Positions 20,858-33,483 of a stretch of DNA of 64,000 nucleotides are shown one piece after another (position 1 is the stretch's first letter; each line of letters begins with the position of its first letter). Source of the stretch: Physcomitrium patens (taxonomy: Eukaryota > Streptophyta > Bryopsida > Funariales > Funariaceae); the NCBI RefSeq assembly GCF_000002425.4, contig NC_037270.1, forward strand, positions 8,259,892 through 8,323,891, given 5' to 3'. The position numbers and the translations under genes are program-made. The notes below the pieces were generated by a model, which was not told the origin of the DNA, made no database searches, and saw only the letters and a program-made list of their open reading frames with translations.

Positions 20858-22924
20858 TTACCAACATTAAATTAACATGTTAAATGAAATTTACTTTGCA
20901 AACACAATAAAAATAATTAACTAAGTTATTACTATTAATTGACCATAAGAATAAAAAATTAAGTTTTAATTAAAAGCTAAGTTAAAAATTAAGTTAAAAA
21001 AAAGTTAAAATTAAAAATTAAGATTAAAAGATTAAGTTTAAAGTTAAAATTAAAAGGTTAAGTTAAAAGTTAAAATTAAAAGATTAAGTAAAAAAAATCA
21101 AGTTAAAAGTCAAGATTAAAAGTTTAAGTTAAAAGTTAAAATTAAAAGTTTAAGTTAAAAGTTAAAATTAAAAGTTCAATTTAAAAGTTAAAAATTAAAA
21201 ATTAAAGTTAAAAGTTAAAGTGAGAATATTAAAGGTTAAAAGTTAAACTTAAAATTTATTAACCAAAAAGTGAAATGTGGAGCTTACAAGTCACTATGAA
21301 GATGATAGTAAAAATAAAGTGAGAGAAGTGAAAGCGAAGGTACCTTGATAACACTTAAGGATTGAAGGCAGCAACCTCCTTCTACTCCAAAATTTTCCAA
21401 AATTTGTAATCGGCTTCAATTTGAATGATTCTTAGCTTATTGCAAGGCTGACTTGAATATTCTTTTGATCCAAAAATCTTTGTTGCAATCTAATGATCCA
21501 ATCGTGAGGATTCCTCCTTTGAAGTTGAGTGATCCAAACTACCATGGTGACCAACCCACTTCACTTAAAAATTCACTAAAAATTCAGATCGTCTTAAAAT
21601 TCATCAAAACTTGTGCCTTTCAGAGATCAGCTTATAAAGCTTGATGCTCCCAAAATTTTAAATAAATCCAATCACCAAGCAATGAGAAATGCCTTTCCAA
21701 ACTCGATTAATTCAAACTGCAAAGGCAGTCGACTCCCTTAAATTCAAAAATTCACCAAAAATGCCTTCTTAGTTCAAATCAAGCAAGTCTTATCTTGTTG
21801 GAAAGCTAACAAAAGAATTTACAATGATTCAAAATCTCACATTGAAACAACAAAAATTGAGTGATTGATTGAAGAAAATCTGAGACCCTTAATATCCATG
21901 GGATATTTGAATGGCAGAGAAGATATCTACTTCAATGAAAAATATTTTAAAAATTAATGACTATCCTTCAAAAAAAAAAATCCATACATATACAATCACA
22001 AGGTTCACAATGAGAATTAAAATCTAAATAAAATTAAGATTAGGGTTTTGGCCAAATTTTGGCATGGCTCCGCCCTTCACTCAAAAGAGGAAAGAGAGAA
22101 GGCTTGGAAAACCAAGACTCTCTTATACAATTGAGTGGAGGCTCGTAGAAGGGTGGCTACATCTCCACCCTTGATTTTTAAGATCCCTAATCTAGATCTA
22201 GGGCCTTCATTCATCCAAAAGCCAATCTCGTTACCAAGGCTGATGGCTCTTGTAAGTGGTCAAGAAAGCATTTTTTTATAAATCTAACTTCACTATTGTG
22301 TTCAAAACATCTTTTTAAGCTAAGATCGACTACTCAAATGCCTCAATCCATACTCAATTATAATTTTCATGGAAGTTTTTACTTACAAGGATCTTGGCAA
22401 TTTTTGTGAAATTCGTCAAAATGAGAATTTCATTACTTCTCTTGTATTTTGGAGGAGTGGTTGCTGATTTTGTTTTTTTCACTCCACGAGGTAAATCCGG
22501 TGCCACCATTGCATTAAAAAGACTCCTATTAAGTAGAAGAACCACCATACTGCTTAAATTTATCGAATTTGGAGGAAAATCCAAAATTACCATTACTAAC
22601 TTTCCTAAATCTTTTAGAGAATTATAATTCCAACTCCTAAATCATGTGAATGATTATAGATGCACTCATAGGCTTTTTGTCAATCCTTATAGTAATGACT
22701 AACAACCTTTAAATTATTAAACTAACTAAGTTGCTATTCTAATTTTTTAACTCTTATCACTTAAGTCTTAATCAACCTAATTCAAGGAATTAGGCTATGA
22801 TTTATACGATCAAGGGTTTTAATCCTAAAAATTCTATAAAATTGAATTCCACTTATATAAATCCTAATCTAACATGTTTAATTATCATAAAATAGGAAAA
22901 TAAAAAAATTTAAATTTTAGAGTA
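20858..22924. mobile_element. Block D: about 2-kb foreign block inside A3
   Basis: Unrelated to family A and sharply bounded by A3 LTR on the left and A3 pol on the right. It begins with a GTTAAAATTAAAAG-type minisatellite, continues with mixed sequence containing GATTAGGGTTTTGGCC and GGCATGGCTCCGCCC, and has no coding frame I trust. Overlapping open frames on both strands at 22354-22627 are shadows of each other. It could be a long solo LTR, but no terminal repeats or target duplication were found. Confidence 0.45.
20950..21265. repeat. AAGTTAAAA-type minisatellite
   Basis: About 300 bp of degenerate tandem words such as AAGTTAAAAGTTAAAATTAA on one strand, almost lacking C. Confidence 0.85.
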
Positions 22925-24966
22925 TAATTGAGACCTTACAATAAAAATGCTCGGGCTTCAAGAGAATCATTCTTTGATGATCAAAAGATATATTTTTTTC
23001 TTTTGGTGCAAGATAAAAATGTCTAGAAAGGACATTTGATAGATCTTGTTGTTTTTCAAGTTGATAAGTGATCTTGGAATTAAATTTGGATATAGATACA
23101 CTCCAACGGACTTGACGATGATTAAAAATATGTGTTGCCATGAAATACTTGAGGTTCTTATGATCTATATACATAGTGACTGGACTTGAAGCAACTTCTA
23201 GATAATGACTCCATTCTTAAAATGAATCCACAAATTTAAGGAGTTCTTTATGATGGATCTCATAATTAATCTTGGATGCTGAAAATTTCTTGGAATAAAA
23301 AGCTACTCGGTGGAATTTATCATCTATTTCCATTTGCAACAACACGGCACCCATAACAAAGTCTAATGCATCTATTTCTACAAAAAATACCTTAGAGAAA
23401 TCAACACAATGCAAAATTGGTGCAAAAGTAAACTCTTTTTTTAAAGCATCAAATATTAATTCTGTTTCTTTATTCTACTCGAGTTTGTCTTTACAAGTCA
23501 AACATATAAATCAAGCTCCAACTTGAGAAAAGTTCTTGATGACCATTTAGTAGTAATTAGCAAAGCCTAGAAAACATTGCACATCTCATATTGTTCTTAA
23601 AATCTTCCTATGTATGATAGTTTGGACCTTCTTTGGATCCATCATAAGGCCTTTGTTAGAAATGATGTATCCTAAAATGTCAACTTGAATAATGTAAAAT
23701 ACACACTTTTCTAACTTGATATATAATCTTGTATCTCAAAGTTTCTATAACACGCGACAAATATGAAGTTCCTGTTCTTCTTTATTCTTAGAGTAGATTA
23801 GAATGTTGTCTAAATAAAAAACAATAAAATCATCTAGAAACTCACAAAAAATATCATTCATAAGATGTTGAAAAGCAGTTGTTGCATTTGTGAGTCCAAA
23901 AGGGATGACATTATATTCAAAATGTCCATACCTAATTCAAAAATCACTCTTCAATTCATCTCCTTCTTTTATACAAATTAAGTTGTATGCTTCTCGTAGA
24001 TCTATTTTGATATAGATCATTACTTGATTGACTTAGTCAAGAAGTCTTGAAATCAAAGGCAAAAGATACCTATTTTTGATGGTGATCTTATTGAGTCCTT
24101 AATAATTGATACATATAAGTCTTGAGATCCATCATTTTTCTTCACAAATAAGATAACAGCCCTGACTGGAGATTTTGAATGGCGTATGAAGTTCTTTACA
24201 AAGTTTTCATTAATATTTTCTTTTAATGTAGGCAATTCATTATGCGATATATTATAGATTGGTCCAAATGGTGGTTAAGCTCGTTCTTATAGATCAATTG
24301 ATCAATCATAAGATTGATTCTCTGAAAGAATATCTTCATTATTTTTTCAAAAACATCTTAAATTCTTGATATTGGCTAAGAATACCACTTGATATTTTCT
24401 TATCATTAGAAATGGACATAGTATATATAACAAAAGATAATCATTCTTTTACAACATACATGAAAGCTCTCACATCTATTAGTAAAAGTTTGGATATACT
24501 AGACTTATGTACTTCTATTTTACTAATCCAATCTTGGATTATACTACCAAAAAAATTAAAGTTACAAGAAATCCAATCTATCTGAGGATTATATTTTTCT
24601 AGCCATAATAATACTAAAATAATATGATTAGAAGGAGATCTTATTACATTAAACACTACTATGTTGTTATGATCTTTAATTGTTACATCTAAAGGAATAG
24701 TTTTATGGATAACATTTTTAGAAGACAATAAATGAACATCTATGACTTCTACATGTATGGATTTAGTTTTCTTGACTAAACATATTTTTTGATTTTTGAC
24801 AAAATCTTCGTCTAAAAAAGAGGTTGAGGCTCCTGAATCTAATAAAATAAAGACTTTGTGATTTTTAGGTCCTAAATATATATCTATTATAAAACAAGGT
24901 GAAGCGTTTGAGGAGAGAATAGGACCTTTATTAGGTATTGCACATGATTTCAACTACAAGGTTCCT
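22925..24966 (-). pseudogene. A3 pol remnant: protease, RT, RNase H
   Basis: Matches A1 pol from the protease (minus-strand frame 24441-24953 with LLDSGASTSFLDEDF) through RT to RNase H (YIDHKNLKYFM near 23160, in the frame 22917-23174). Frameshifts and stops separate the blocks. The 5' end abuts A2 at the TSD TTCCT. Confidence 0.88.
24962..24966. repeat. A2 target-site duplication, left (TTCCT)
   Basis: TTCCT immediately before TGTCACGG; an identical TTCCT follows A2 at 31378-31382, after which the A3 sequence resumes. Confidence 0.95.
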
Positions 24967-25515
24967 TGTCACGGACATATATATTTACCTCAATAGTTAC
25001 TTATATGATTAAGTAGAAGTAGATAAAATAGAATAATTTCATAAAGTCTTCTAGAAAAGCTTCTTAGAAGCTTCATAGATGCGGTTTTGACTTCAAATGT
25101 GTTTGTAGGTTAGAAACTTGGCCAAAAGGCTAACCATGTATTGGTAGCTTGTGGAACAAGTTACCTCCGTATAATAGCTTGTGGAACAAGCCAACTATGT
25201 GGCACATACATAGATAACTTGCCTAGCAAGATAAGACATATGACTAGTAAAGTCAACACATGTTGGACATCCTATAGGACATCACCACGTGGCTCTTAGT
25301 TAGATAGTATATATGGAGGCAAGAGTGAAGCCTTCTTAATTCTTGTTAATGTCTTTCTAGTCTTAGTCTTGTTTTTAGACTTTCTAGTCTTCTTTTTTTT
25401 TGGCAATAGTCATTCTAGTTAATATTAGATCATCTTTTGAGTGACTTTCTAGTTCTTTTTAGTGATAGAAGAGTGTATTGAGGATTCCTTTCTTTTGAGA
25501 TTCATGTCCTTGACA
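24967..25515 (+). repeat. A2 5' LTR (549 bp)
   Basis: TGTCACGGAC to GTCCTTGACA. TATATAT lies at 25308-25314, and the equivalent of the predicted RNA start lies at 25339, again 31 nt downstream. The RNA-start 11-mer has decayed to ATTCTTGTTAA (two C-to-T). Confidence 0.93.
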
Positions 25516-25517
25516 AT

Positions 25518-25528
25518 TTGACAAGAGT
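25518..25528 (+). promoter_or_regulatory. A2 primer-binding site, self-priming type
   Basis: TTGACAAGAGT, 2 nt after the LTR end, identical in sequence and offset to the A1 site. Confidence 0.7.
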
Positions 25529-25751
25529 GCCAACATAATGTTTATGTCTTGTTCTAGAAGTGAGTGGATTACCTCACTTCTATTATTATATTTTGAAGGT
25601 TGCGAACTACCCACCTTTAAACAAAAAATCTTGTTTTCTAACACTGATCTTTTCTTTAAAGAGAGTAGATTATTCTTCTTCGTGGGATTTATTTTTAGAG
25701 GTTGCGAATTATCTTCTTCTAATTTAACTTAAGAATTCACTTGAGTTGTCT

Positions 25752-26801
25752 ATGGAAGGAAAGATTATGGATGCTACTCTCAATAGAAGTGAGAATAGAT
25801 TTGCAACTATAGTAGATCTTCATGAGCTTGTCAACACTCTAAGAGTGGAAATCTCATGTAATTCCAACGTGAATCATGGATGTACTATGCCTACCCCTAT
25901 AGAAGGAGTTCAGAGTCTGTGACAAGAAGTTGTGTAATTGAAAGAAGCAAGTAGATCAATGTCACAACCAAGTCCAAGGAGTTTTGCTTCTACAAGTATG
26001 ATAAGGACAAGGATTAGTATGCCTGAGAAGTTTGATGGAACAAGATCAAAATTTTGAGGATTTTTGCAATAAGTCAAACTCTATCTAAAGTTGCATTCTT
26101 TCCAATATCTTGATGGTTTTATCCAAGTCAGATTTATAGGTGCACTACTATCAAGAAGTACTCTCTCTTGATTTACACCTTTAATAGAAAAAGATTCACA
26201 ACTCCTTTATAATTTGAATTCATTTTTAGAAGTGTTTATGGCCACATTCAGAGAAAGTGATCGAGAATGAGTAGCAAAAATCAAGCTTCTATCCTTATGT
26301 TAAGGATCACGATCAGCCACTACATATACTGTCGAATTCCAAAATCTTGCTTGCGATGTGGACTAGAATAACAAAGTACTTATCAACCAATTTTGATATG
26401 GATTGAAGGATAGCATCAAAGATTTGTTATTAAAATTACCAAAAGTAGAATCTTTCAAATAATTCATTATTCAAGCCATTGCATGCCATAATCGTTTATT
26501 TGAAAGATGTCAAGAACAAAGATTTAATTGGAGAGGAACAAGTCAAGTAATGGCGGCAGTTCTTAGGTTTTCTGAAACGTATTCATCAAAGCCGGGACCA
26601 ATACAAATTGATATGATACGTTTTAAACCTCTCACGAAGTAGGAAAAGACTTGACGTTGCCAAGAAGGATTATGTTTATATTGTAGAGAAGCTAAGCACA
26701 GTGCTCAATATTATCCAAAGAAGGAATACAATTACAAAATGAGGAACACAATTACCAAAGAAGAAAGTGTATCAGAAAACGAGTTTCTCCAGCTACAATA
26801 G
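25752..26801 (+). pseudogene. A2 gag (about 349 codons with stops)
   Basis: From ATG at 25752 to TAG at 26799 in one continuous frame, interrupted by several in-frame stops. It matches A1 gag, including MPEKFDGTRSKF. The zinc knuckle reads CLYC...His with its last cysteine changed to Tyr. The end CTACAATAGGG is the same as in A1. Confidence 0.9.
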
Positions 26802-29800
26802 GGACAGTGCGGCTGAAATCATGTGCAACACCTAGTAAAGGTCCCTATCCTTTCCTTAGACCCCTCACCTTGTTTTATAATAGAAGTATATTTAGGACCT
26901 AATAATCACAAAGTCTTTGACTTATTAGATTCAGGAGCCTGAGCATGTTTTATAGATGAAGATTTTGCCAAAAATAAAAAATATCTTCAGTAAAGGAAGT
27001 TAAATCCGTACATATAGAACTCATAGATGGTCATTTGTTGTCTTCTGAAATATTACCCATGAAACTATTCCTTGAGATATAGCAATTAAAGATCATAACA
27101 GCGTAGTAGTATTTAATGTAATAAAATCTCCCTCTAATCCACTTATTTTAGGATTATCATGGCTAAAAAAATATAATCCTCAAATAGATTGGATTTCTAA
27201 TAACCTTAATTTTCTTGATAGTATAATCCAAGTTTGCATTAGCAAAGTAGAAGTATGTGAGTCCAGTATATCCAAACTTTTACTAATCGGTGCAAAAGCT
27301 TTCATGCATGCTGCAAAAGGAGGATCATCTTTTGTTATATATGCTACATCCATTTCTAATGGTGAAACAATGTTGAGTGATATTCTTAAGTAATATCAAG
27401 AATTTCAAGACGTTTTTGAAAAGAAATATGCAAATATTCTTTCCGAGCATCGACCTTATGATTGTTCAATTGATCTACAAGAAGGAGCTCAACCACCATT
27501 TGGATTAATCTATAGCTTATCATAAAATGAATTGGCTGCATTAAAGGAGTACATTGATGAAAATTTGGCAAAGAACTTCATACGCCATTCTAAATCTCCA
27601 ACTAGGGCTCCTATCTTATTTGTGAAGAAGAAAGACGGATGTCTATGAATGTGTGTGGATTATCGAGGACTCAATAAGATCACCATCAAAAATAGGTATC
27701 TTTTGTCTTTAATTTTAGAACTTCTTGACCAATTCAATCAAGAAAAAATCTATACTAAAATAGATCTACGAGGAGCATACAACTTAGTTCATATCAAAGA
27801 AGGAGATGAATGGAAGATTACTTTTCGAACTAGGTATGGATATTTTGAATATAATGTCATGCCTTTTGGACTTATGAATGTACCGGCCACTTTTCAACAT
27901 CTTATGAATGATATTTTTTATAAGTTTTCAAATGATTTTGTTGTTTGCTATTTAGATGACATTCTAATCTACTCTAAGAATACAAAAGAACATAAGCTTC
28001 ATGTTCGTCGAGTGTTACAGAAACTTAGTAATGCAGGATTATATGCCAAAATAAAAAGGTGTGTATTCCACACTACTTAAGTTGACTTCTTAGGATACAT
28101 CATTTCCAACAAAGGCCTTATGATGAATCCTAAGAAGGTTCAAACTATCATAGATTGGAAGATCTCAAGAACAGTATGAGATGTGCAATACTTTTTGGGC
28201 TTTGCTAATTACTATCGAATCTTCATCAAGAATTTTTCTCAAGTTGTAGCTCCACTTATACGTTTGACTTGTAAAGACAAACTTGAGTGGAATAAAGAAG
28301 TAGAAGCATCATTTGATGCTTTAAAGAAGGAATTTATTTTTCCACCAATCTTATATTTTGTTGACTTGTCTAAGGTATTTTTTCTAGAAACAGATGCGTC
28401 AAATTTTGCTATAGGTGCCATGTTGTCACAAATGGGAACGGATGACAAATTCTATCCAATAGCTTTTCATTCGAGGAAATTTTCAGCAGTTGAGATTAAT
28501 TATGAGATCCATGACAAAAAGCTCATTGCAATTGTGGATTCATTTCAAGAATGGCATCATTATCTAGAAGGCACCTCAAGTCCAATTACCATGTATACAA
28601 ACTATAAGAACCTTGAGTACTTCATGTCAGCATGTGTCTTGAATCGTTGTCAAGCCCGTTGGAGCATGTCTTTATCTACATTCAATTTCAAGATCACTTA
28701 TCAAAAAATAATAAGGTCTATCAGATGCTCTTTTTAGATATTTTTATCTTGCACCAAAAGAATGAAATGCATCTTTTGATCAGCAAAGATCAAATCTCTT
28801 GAAGCCCGAACATTTTCATCTTTGAGCTATAAAATCAACATTGACTGTTGATTCAATATTTGTGAAGCAAATTCAATCAAGCATGTCCCCTGATCTTCTT
28901 ATTCGGGATATCAAGGATACTTCTTCTAAGTCCCATGATACTTCTTAGTTTGAATTCAAGAATAATCTATTATATTTCGAAGGATGCCTATATGTTCCAG
29001 AAGGTGAAGCATGATTATGTGTTCTTCAAGTTCATCATGACTTTCCAGCAGCATGACACTTTAGGTACAATAAAACTTTGGATTTAATATCCAAGGATTT
29101 TTGGTGGCCGCAAATGTAGAAAGCAGACAAAGATTTTGTACAATCTTGTGATGTTTGCTCAAGATCAAAAACTCCTCGTGATCGATCTTACGGACTTCTT
29201 CATCTGTTACCTATTCTAGAACAACTATGGTCTTCTGTTTCTATAGATTTCATCATAGATCTTCCAATCTCATGTTCTTATGACTCTATATTCATGATAG
29301 TTGATTATTTTATCAAGTTGGCACATTTTATATCATGTACAAAATCTATCATAAGTGAAAAAATAACTAAGCTTTTTATTAACAATATCTATCACTATCA
29401 TGGATTGTCAAAGGATATTATATCGGATAGAGGGGACTCAATTTATATCAAGATTTTGGAAAATCCTATTCAAGATTCTAAAAGTAGATATAAAGCTTTT
29501 TTTAGCTTTTTATCCTAAAATTGATGGACAAATAGAATGGATAAATCAAGTTTTAGAGTAGTATTTTAGATGTACCATCAACTATCATCAAGATGATTGG
29601 ACAACTCTTTTACCATTGGCAGAGTTTGCATATAATAATTTGGTACATTCTTCTACTCAACAAACACTTTTTTTTGCCAATTATGGTCATCATCCATGTC
29701 TTGATACTTTTGACTTTTCAAAAGTTGATAATCCAACGGCACAAGATTTAGCAAATCGCTTGTCAGAGCTACATACAACAATGAAGATATAATCAAAGGA

Positions 29801-30290
29801 AGCTCAAGAACGATAAAAGACCAATGCAGATGTCTAGTGCAAGGAGCAACCACGATACAATAAAGATGACAAGGTATGGTTACTTCATTGTAATATCAAG
29901 ACTACTTATCTTTGTTATAAATTAGACTATTGTAGGCTCCGACCTTTTCCTATTTGTGAACAAATCAATTCTGTTGCCTATTGATTACATCTACCAGAGT
30001 CTATGAAGATCCACCTTGTATTTCACGTGTCTCTTCTGGAGCCGTATAAGACAGTGAATATCTTGAAAAGAAGATAAATGCCACCTCCTCCTATAGAAGT
30101 GGATAATAACCAAGAATTTGAGGTGGAAGAAGTCTTAGACTCAAGGTAGCACCGAAATAGATTGAAATATCTTATTCATTGGCGTGGATATGATATTAGT
30201 GAATGCACATGGGAGCCATCAAAGAATCTTATAAATACATGAAAGAAAGTTGAAGTCTTTCATGAACGACATCCATCAAAATCAAGATGA
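26735..30290 (+). pseudogene. A2 pol: PR-RT-RNase H-IN-chromodomain, many stops
   Basis: In the -1 frame relative to gag. Protease DSGA near 26928-26940 is followed at once by a stop. The RT block at 27649-28080 is open for 143 codons with YLDD at 27949-27960. RNase H is at 28183-28737 with EIDA-type and YEIHDKKL motifs. Integrase is near 29000-29650 with SDRG. The chromodomain is at about 30117-30270, with EFEVEE and YLIHWRGYDIS still readable; the pol stop is at 30288. The two Trp codons that are nonsense in A1 are intact here. Confidence 0.92.
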
Positions 30291-30386
30291 AGAATAACAA
30301 ATCTTTGCTAAAAAAGAAATAAGATCAAAGAAAAATAACATCCTACCTTCTATCTTTCATTGTAACTTCTGTTTATTTGTAATGAG

Positions 30387-30788
30387 ATGGAGTACTAACA
30401 ACCAACAGATTCAACTCAAGAGTTTTTATTTGCGGACTTACTAGATGAAACATTGTAATTGTCACAATCTTCAAGAGAACAGAATCGAGATGAAGATCTT
30501 CAAGAATGACATGTCTTTTCTTGAATAGATGACGAGATACAATATGTTTGGTATCACGATGTTGGAAGAAAATCCCGATGTTTAGTGATTTTATTAGAGG
30601 TAGAAACTACTCCTGACGGTGTTCTAAATGTTTTATTTGAAGGAAGTTATGAAGGCCTTAACAATGACCAAATAATAAGGTGGTCTTCTTGCCTTGATAT
30701 AAAATACTATAGATGGTTGAGAGGACGTATCAACCATCTTTGAAGAGAGAATATAATTTACTACATCTTCGACTTTCTCAACATATGA
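30387..30788 (+). pseudogene. A2 ORF3 remnant
   Basis: From ATG at 30387 to TGA at 30786, 134 codons in a single frame collinear with A1 ORF3, with a small deletion near the C-terminus. Shared words include DSTQE, RDEDLQE, CLVILLEV, TPDGV, LFEGSYEGLNNDQI and DFLNI. Five internal stops occur at the TAA/TGA positions of otherwise matching sequence. Frame conservation without reading-frame loss argues that ORF3 was a real gene of the family. Confidence 0.85.
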
Positions 30789-30815
30789 AGACCGCTCTTC
30801 ATGGAACTCATTCTT

Positions 30816-30829
30816 AGAATGGCGGATAA
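30816..30829 (+). promoter_or_regulatory. A2 polypurine tract, decayed
   Basis: AGAATGGCGGATAA directly before the 3' LTR, corresponding to AGAAGGGGGGGTAA of A1. Confidence 0.8.
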
Positions 30830-31377
30830 TATCACGGACATATATATTTACCTCAATAGTTACTTATATGATTAAGTAGAAGTAGATAAAATAGAATAAT
30901 TTCATAAAGTCTTTTAGAGAAGCTTCCTAGAAGCTTTATAGACACGGTTTTGACTTTAGATGTATTCGTAGGTTAGAAACTTGGCCAAAAAGCTAACCAT
31001 GTATTGGTAGGTTATGGAATAAGTTATCTCCGTATAATAGCTTGTGGAACAAGCCAACTACATGGCGCATACATAGATAACTTGCCTTGCAAGATAAGAC
31101 ATGTGGCTAGCAAAGTCAATACATGTTGGAGGTCCTATAGGACATCGCCATGTGGCTCTTAATTAGATAGTATATATAGAGGCAAGAATAAAGCCTTCTT
31201 CACTCTTATAAATCCCTTATAATCTTAGTCTTGTATGAAGACTTTCTAGTCTTCTTGTTTTTTGGCAATAGCCATTCTAGTTAATATTACATCATCTTTT
31301 CAGTGACTTTCTAATTCTCTTCAGTGATAGAAGAGTGTATTGAGGATTCTCTTTTTTCAAGAGTCATGTCCTTGATA
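30830..31377 (+). repeat. A2 3' LTR (548 bp)
   Basis: Begins TATCACGG (for TGTCACGG) and ends CCTTGATA (for CCTTGACA), then TTCCT. Both end changes are transitions. Confidence 0.93.
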
Positions 31378-31820
31378 TTCCTATTGTAGCTAGAAAAATT
31401 CATTTTCCTACACATTATCTTCTTTGATAATTGTATTCTTCATTTTATAATTGTATTACTTCTTTAGACAATGTTGAATAATTAACTTAGCTTTTCCACA
31501 ATATAAATAGAAATCTTCTTAGCAACATTGAGTCTTTTCGTACTCCATGAGAGATTTAAAATGTATTGTATCAATTTGCATTGGTTATGACCTTGATGAA
31601 TATGTTTCAGAAAACTTAAGAGCTGCCACCATTATTTGACTTGTTTCTCTTCATCCAAGTCTTTGTTCTTGATGCCTTTCAAATAATTGATTGTTGCATG
31701 CATTGGCTTGAGCAATAAATTATTCCAAAGATTTTTCTTTTGGCATTGTGAATAACAAATCTTTGACGCTATCCTTCAATCCATATCAAAATTAATTAAT
31801 AAGTATTTTGTCATTTCAAT
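31378..31820 (-). pseudogene. A3 gag C-terminal remnant
   Basis: Continues A3 across the A2 insertion: CTATTGTAGCT at the gag/pol junction, the zinc-knuckle region (CAATGTTGAATAAT...), then capsid-like sequence matching A1/A2 gag up to about 31820. It holds multiple stops. The upstream part of gag and the A3 5' LTR are missing. Confidence 0.8.
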
Positions 31821-31839
31821 CCATATCATAAGTAAGATT

Positions 31840-32914
31840 ATTATCTCTATCTCATTATCAATTTGATAAATTTTGAGATCATAAATTTGCCTTATTTGGC
31901 CGGCATTTGAATTTTGATATTTTAGACAACCTTTGATCTAATGGTCTAGCTCCTGATAATAGAAACACAATTCTTTTTGTACCAATATTTATTGTCTTTG
32001 TGGTGTCAGTGATCCTTATAAGGCATCAATCACCATTGGCATTGGTTGTTATGCTATAGTATTAAATAGCAACATAGGACTTCATGTTATAAGTTATGCT
32101 CTATGATTTTTGAAATCTTTAGTATCAACCCTCTCTATAATCCAAATTGCATCTTCAAATGATTATAGATTTGTTAATTCTACTTCTTACTAGTTTTGAG
32201 GTTTCAAACCTCATAGGAATCAAGCCATCATCTCTGCCTCCAAAACATTGTTAATTTAAAGATAAAAAAACTTAAATCAAGACATATAATCTTGTACCAA
32301 CTTAGATTGTGTAAGATTTTTTAACTAATTGTGTGCTATCTTTTTTGCATTGATGGGCCTAAATTTGATTTATAAATTTGGTCTCAAATTCCTTCCAATT
32401 ACAAAATCCACCTTGAATTCTATAGCTTTGAACTTAATGTCACCACCAAATGGTTGCTATATCTTTCAAATAGCTGGTTGTATACATAATTCCTTTAGTG
32501 GTATTTATTCCAAATAATTAGAGGTATTGCCACATATTAAAGAGCCATTAATATATATATATATCTTTTTGTCTTGAAGTCTCAAAGTATGTACAAAACT
32601 TACTTAATTTTAGCCTAACATATATAAACTCTTTTGTCCTCAAGGCTTTTATTTACCTTTGCAAGTAGCTATCTGGTCTAAGAAATGCTATATTTGAGCC
32701 TCTATTTGGGATTGCTTTGCCATATCTATCATGTTGTAATTTTTCTATTGGATTTTATTATTATAATATCTTCTCATCTCTCAATTGACTTTTTAAGAGT
32801 AGGTTGTAGTAGCCTCAACATAATATCTAGTGTGATCATAACAATTAACCTTGGATTAGATTATGACTATCAACACATTGCCAAAGAATAATCTCGTACT
32901 CACTCTAATTTCAA
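31840..32914 (-). pseudogene. B1 gag region, decayed
   Basis: Lies between the A3 remnant and the B1 5' LTR. No long frame remains, and no clean zinc knuckle could be read. Called gag by its position. At the LTR border in element sense TTGAAATTAGAGTGAG may be a decayed tRNA-Met(i) primer site (expected TGGTATCAGAGC; three transitions and one transversion). Confidence 0.5.
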
Positions 32915-33483
32915 TGAAACAAGATCAATCTATCCCAAGTATCTAAGATCCTTCTAATCTATAACAACATATAAGCTCCTCACAAATTAGAACAATTAGA
33001 TTAAAATAAAATTAAATAAAATTAAATAGAGCGGGACACAAAAGATAAAAGTGAATAATTAGAATTAGAATAGAAAAAAAAATAAAACAAAAAGATATAA
33101 AACCTAATTGTATTAAAAAAAAGGGTTGAAAGCCATATTTGACTAAATGCCTCAAAAGATCCTTGCCAATCCTATTTATACTTTATTCTACCACCTTAGA
33201 TTTTTTAGAATATTCTTAGATAATGGACTCCATTTAAATAACCTTCTTAAATTCTTTTTAGAAGATTCTATGATAGCCTTTACTTAGATAACCACCTTAA
33301 ATTTTTTTTAGAAGATTCTATAGTAGGCTCTATCTAAATAACCATCCTAAATGCTTTCTATAATGTTCTATGGTGGATTCTACCTAGTCTACTAATCTAA
33401 TTCTAATTCTAAAAACTTCTATGGTTCTAAGTATCTATTATTATGTGTCATTAATATAAATATTTTATCTATATCATTTTGTA
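32915..33483 (-). repeat. B1 5' LTR (569 bp)
   Basis: From TGAAACAAGATC to ATCATTTTGTA on the + strand, aligned with 15608-16124. In element sense it holds GTATAAATAGG (TATA box), as in the solo copy at 45430-45929. Followed by the TSD TTAGT. Confidence 0.88.

Larger units (their letters stand above)
24967..31377 (+). mobile_element. A2: complete but decayed chromovirus of family A (6411 bp)
   Basis: Plus-strand copy with LTRs at 24967-25515 and 30830-31377 and a perfect TTCCT duplication. All parts of A1 are present in the same order: primer site, gag, pol in the -1 frame, ORF3, purine tract. The LTRs differ at several tens of positions, mostly transitions, so A2 is clearly older than A1. 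All coding parts carry several stops. Confidence 0.95.
20545..31820 (-). mobile_element. A3: old family-A chromovirus copy, rearranged and split by A2
   Basis: Pieces in element sense: gag end (about 31820-31378), pol start to RNase H (24966 to about 22925), and part of the 3' LTR (20857-20545). Integrase, chromodomain, ORF3, the rest of the LTR and the whole 5' LTR are missing; block D (20858-22924) stands in place of part of them. A2 inserted exactly at the gag/pol junction with TSD TTCCT. The outer right limit is inferred from where gag similarity ends. Confidence 0.85.
15608..33483 (-). mobile_element. B1: Gypsy family B element, split by family-A insertions
   Basis: A Gypsy element in minus orientation with related LTRs at 15608-16124 and 32915-33483 (TG...CA type, decayed) and TSD CTAGT/TTAGT. 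In element sense gag lies next to the right LTR (31840-32914) and pol ends next to the left LTR. The middle (about 19260-31830) is filled by repeat R1 and by A3, which itself contains A2. B1 is old: its LTRs differ in length and at many positions, and its coding region is full of stops. Confidence 0.88.

Noticed and set aside
22354-22627. Overlapping 77- and 79-codon frames on both strands
   Set aside because: Mirror frames from the same low-complexity DNA, with no homology recognised.
32890-32914. Self-priming in family B
   Set aside because: The sequence next to the B1 5' LTR has no complement near the predicted RNA start of its LTR; a decayed tRNA-Met(i) site fits better.
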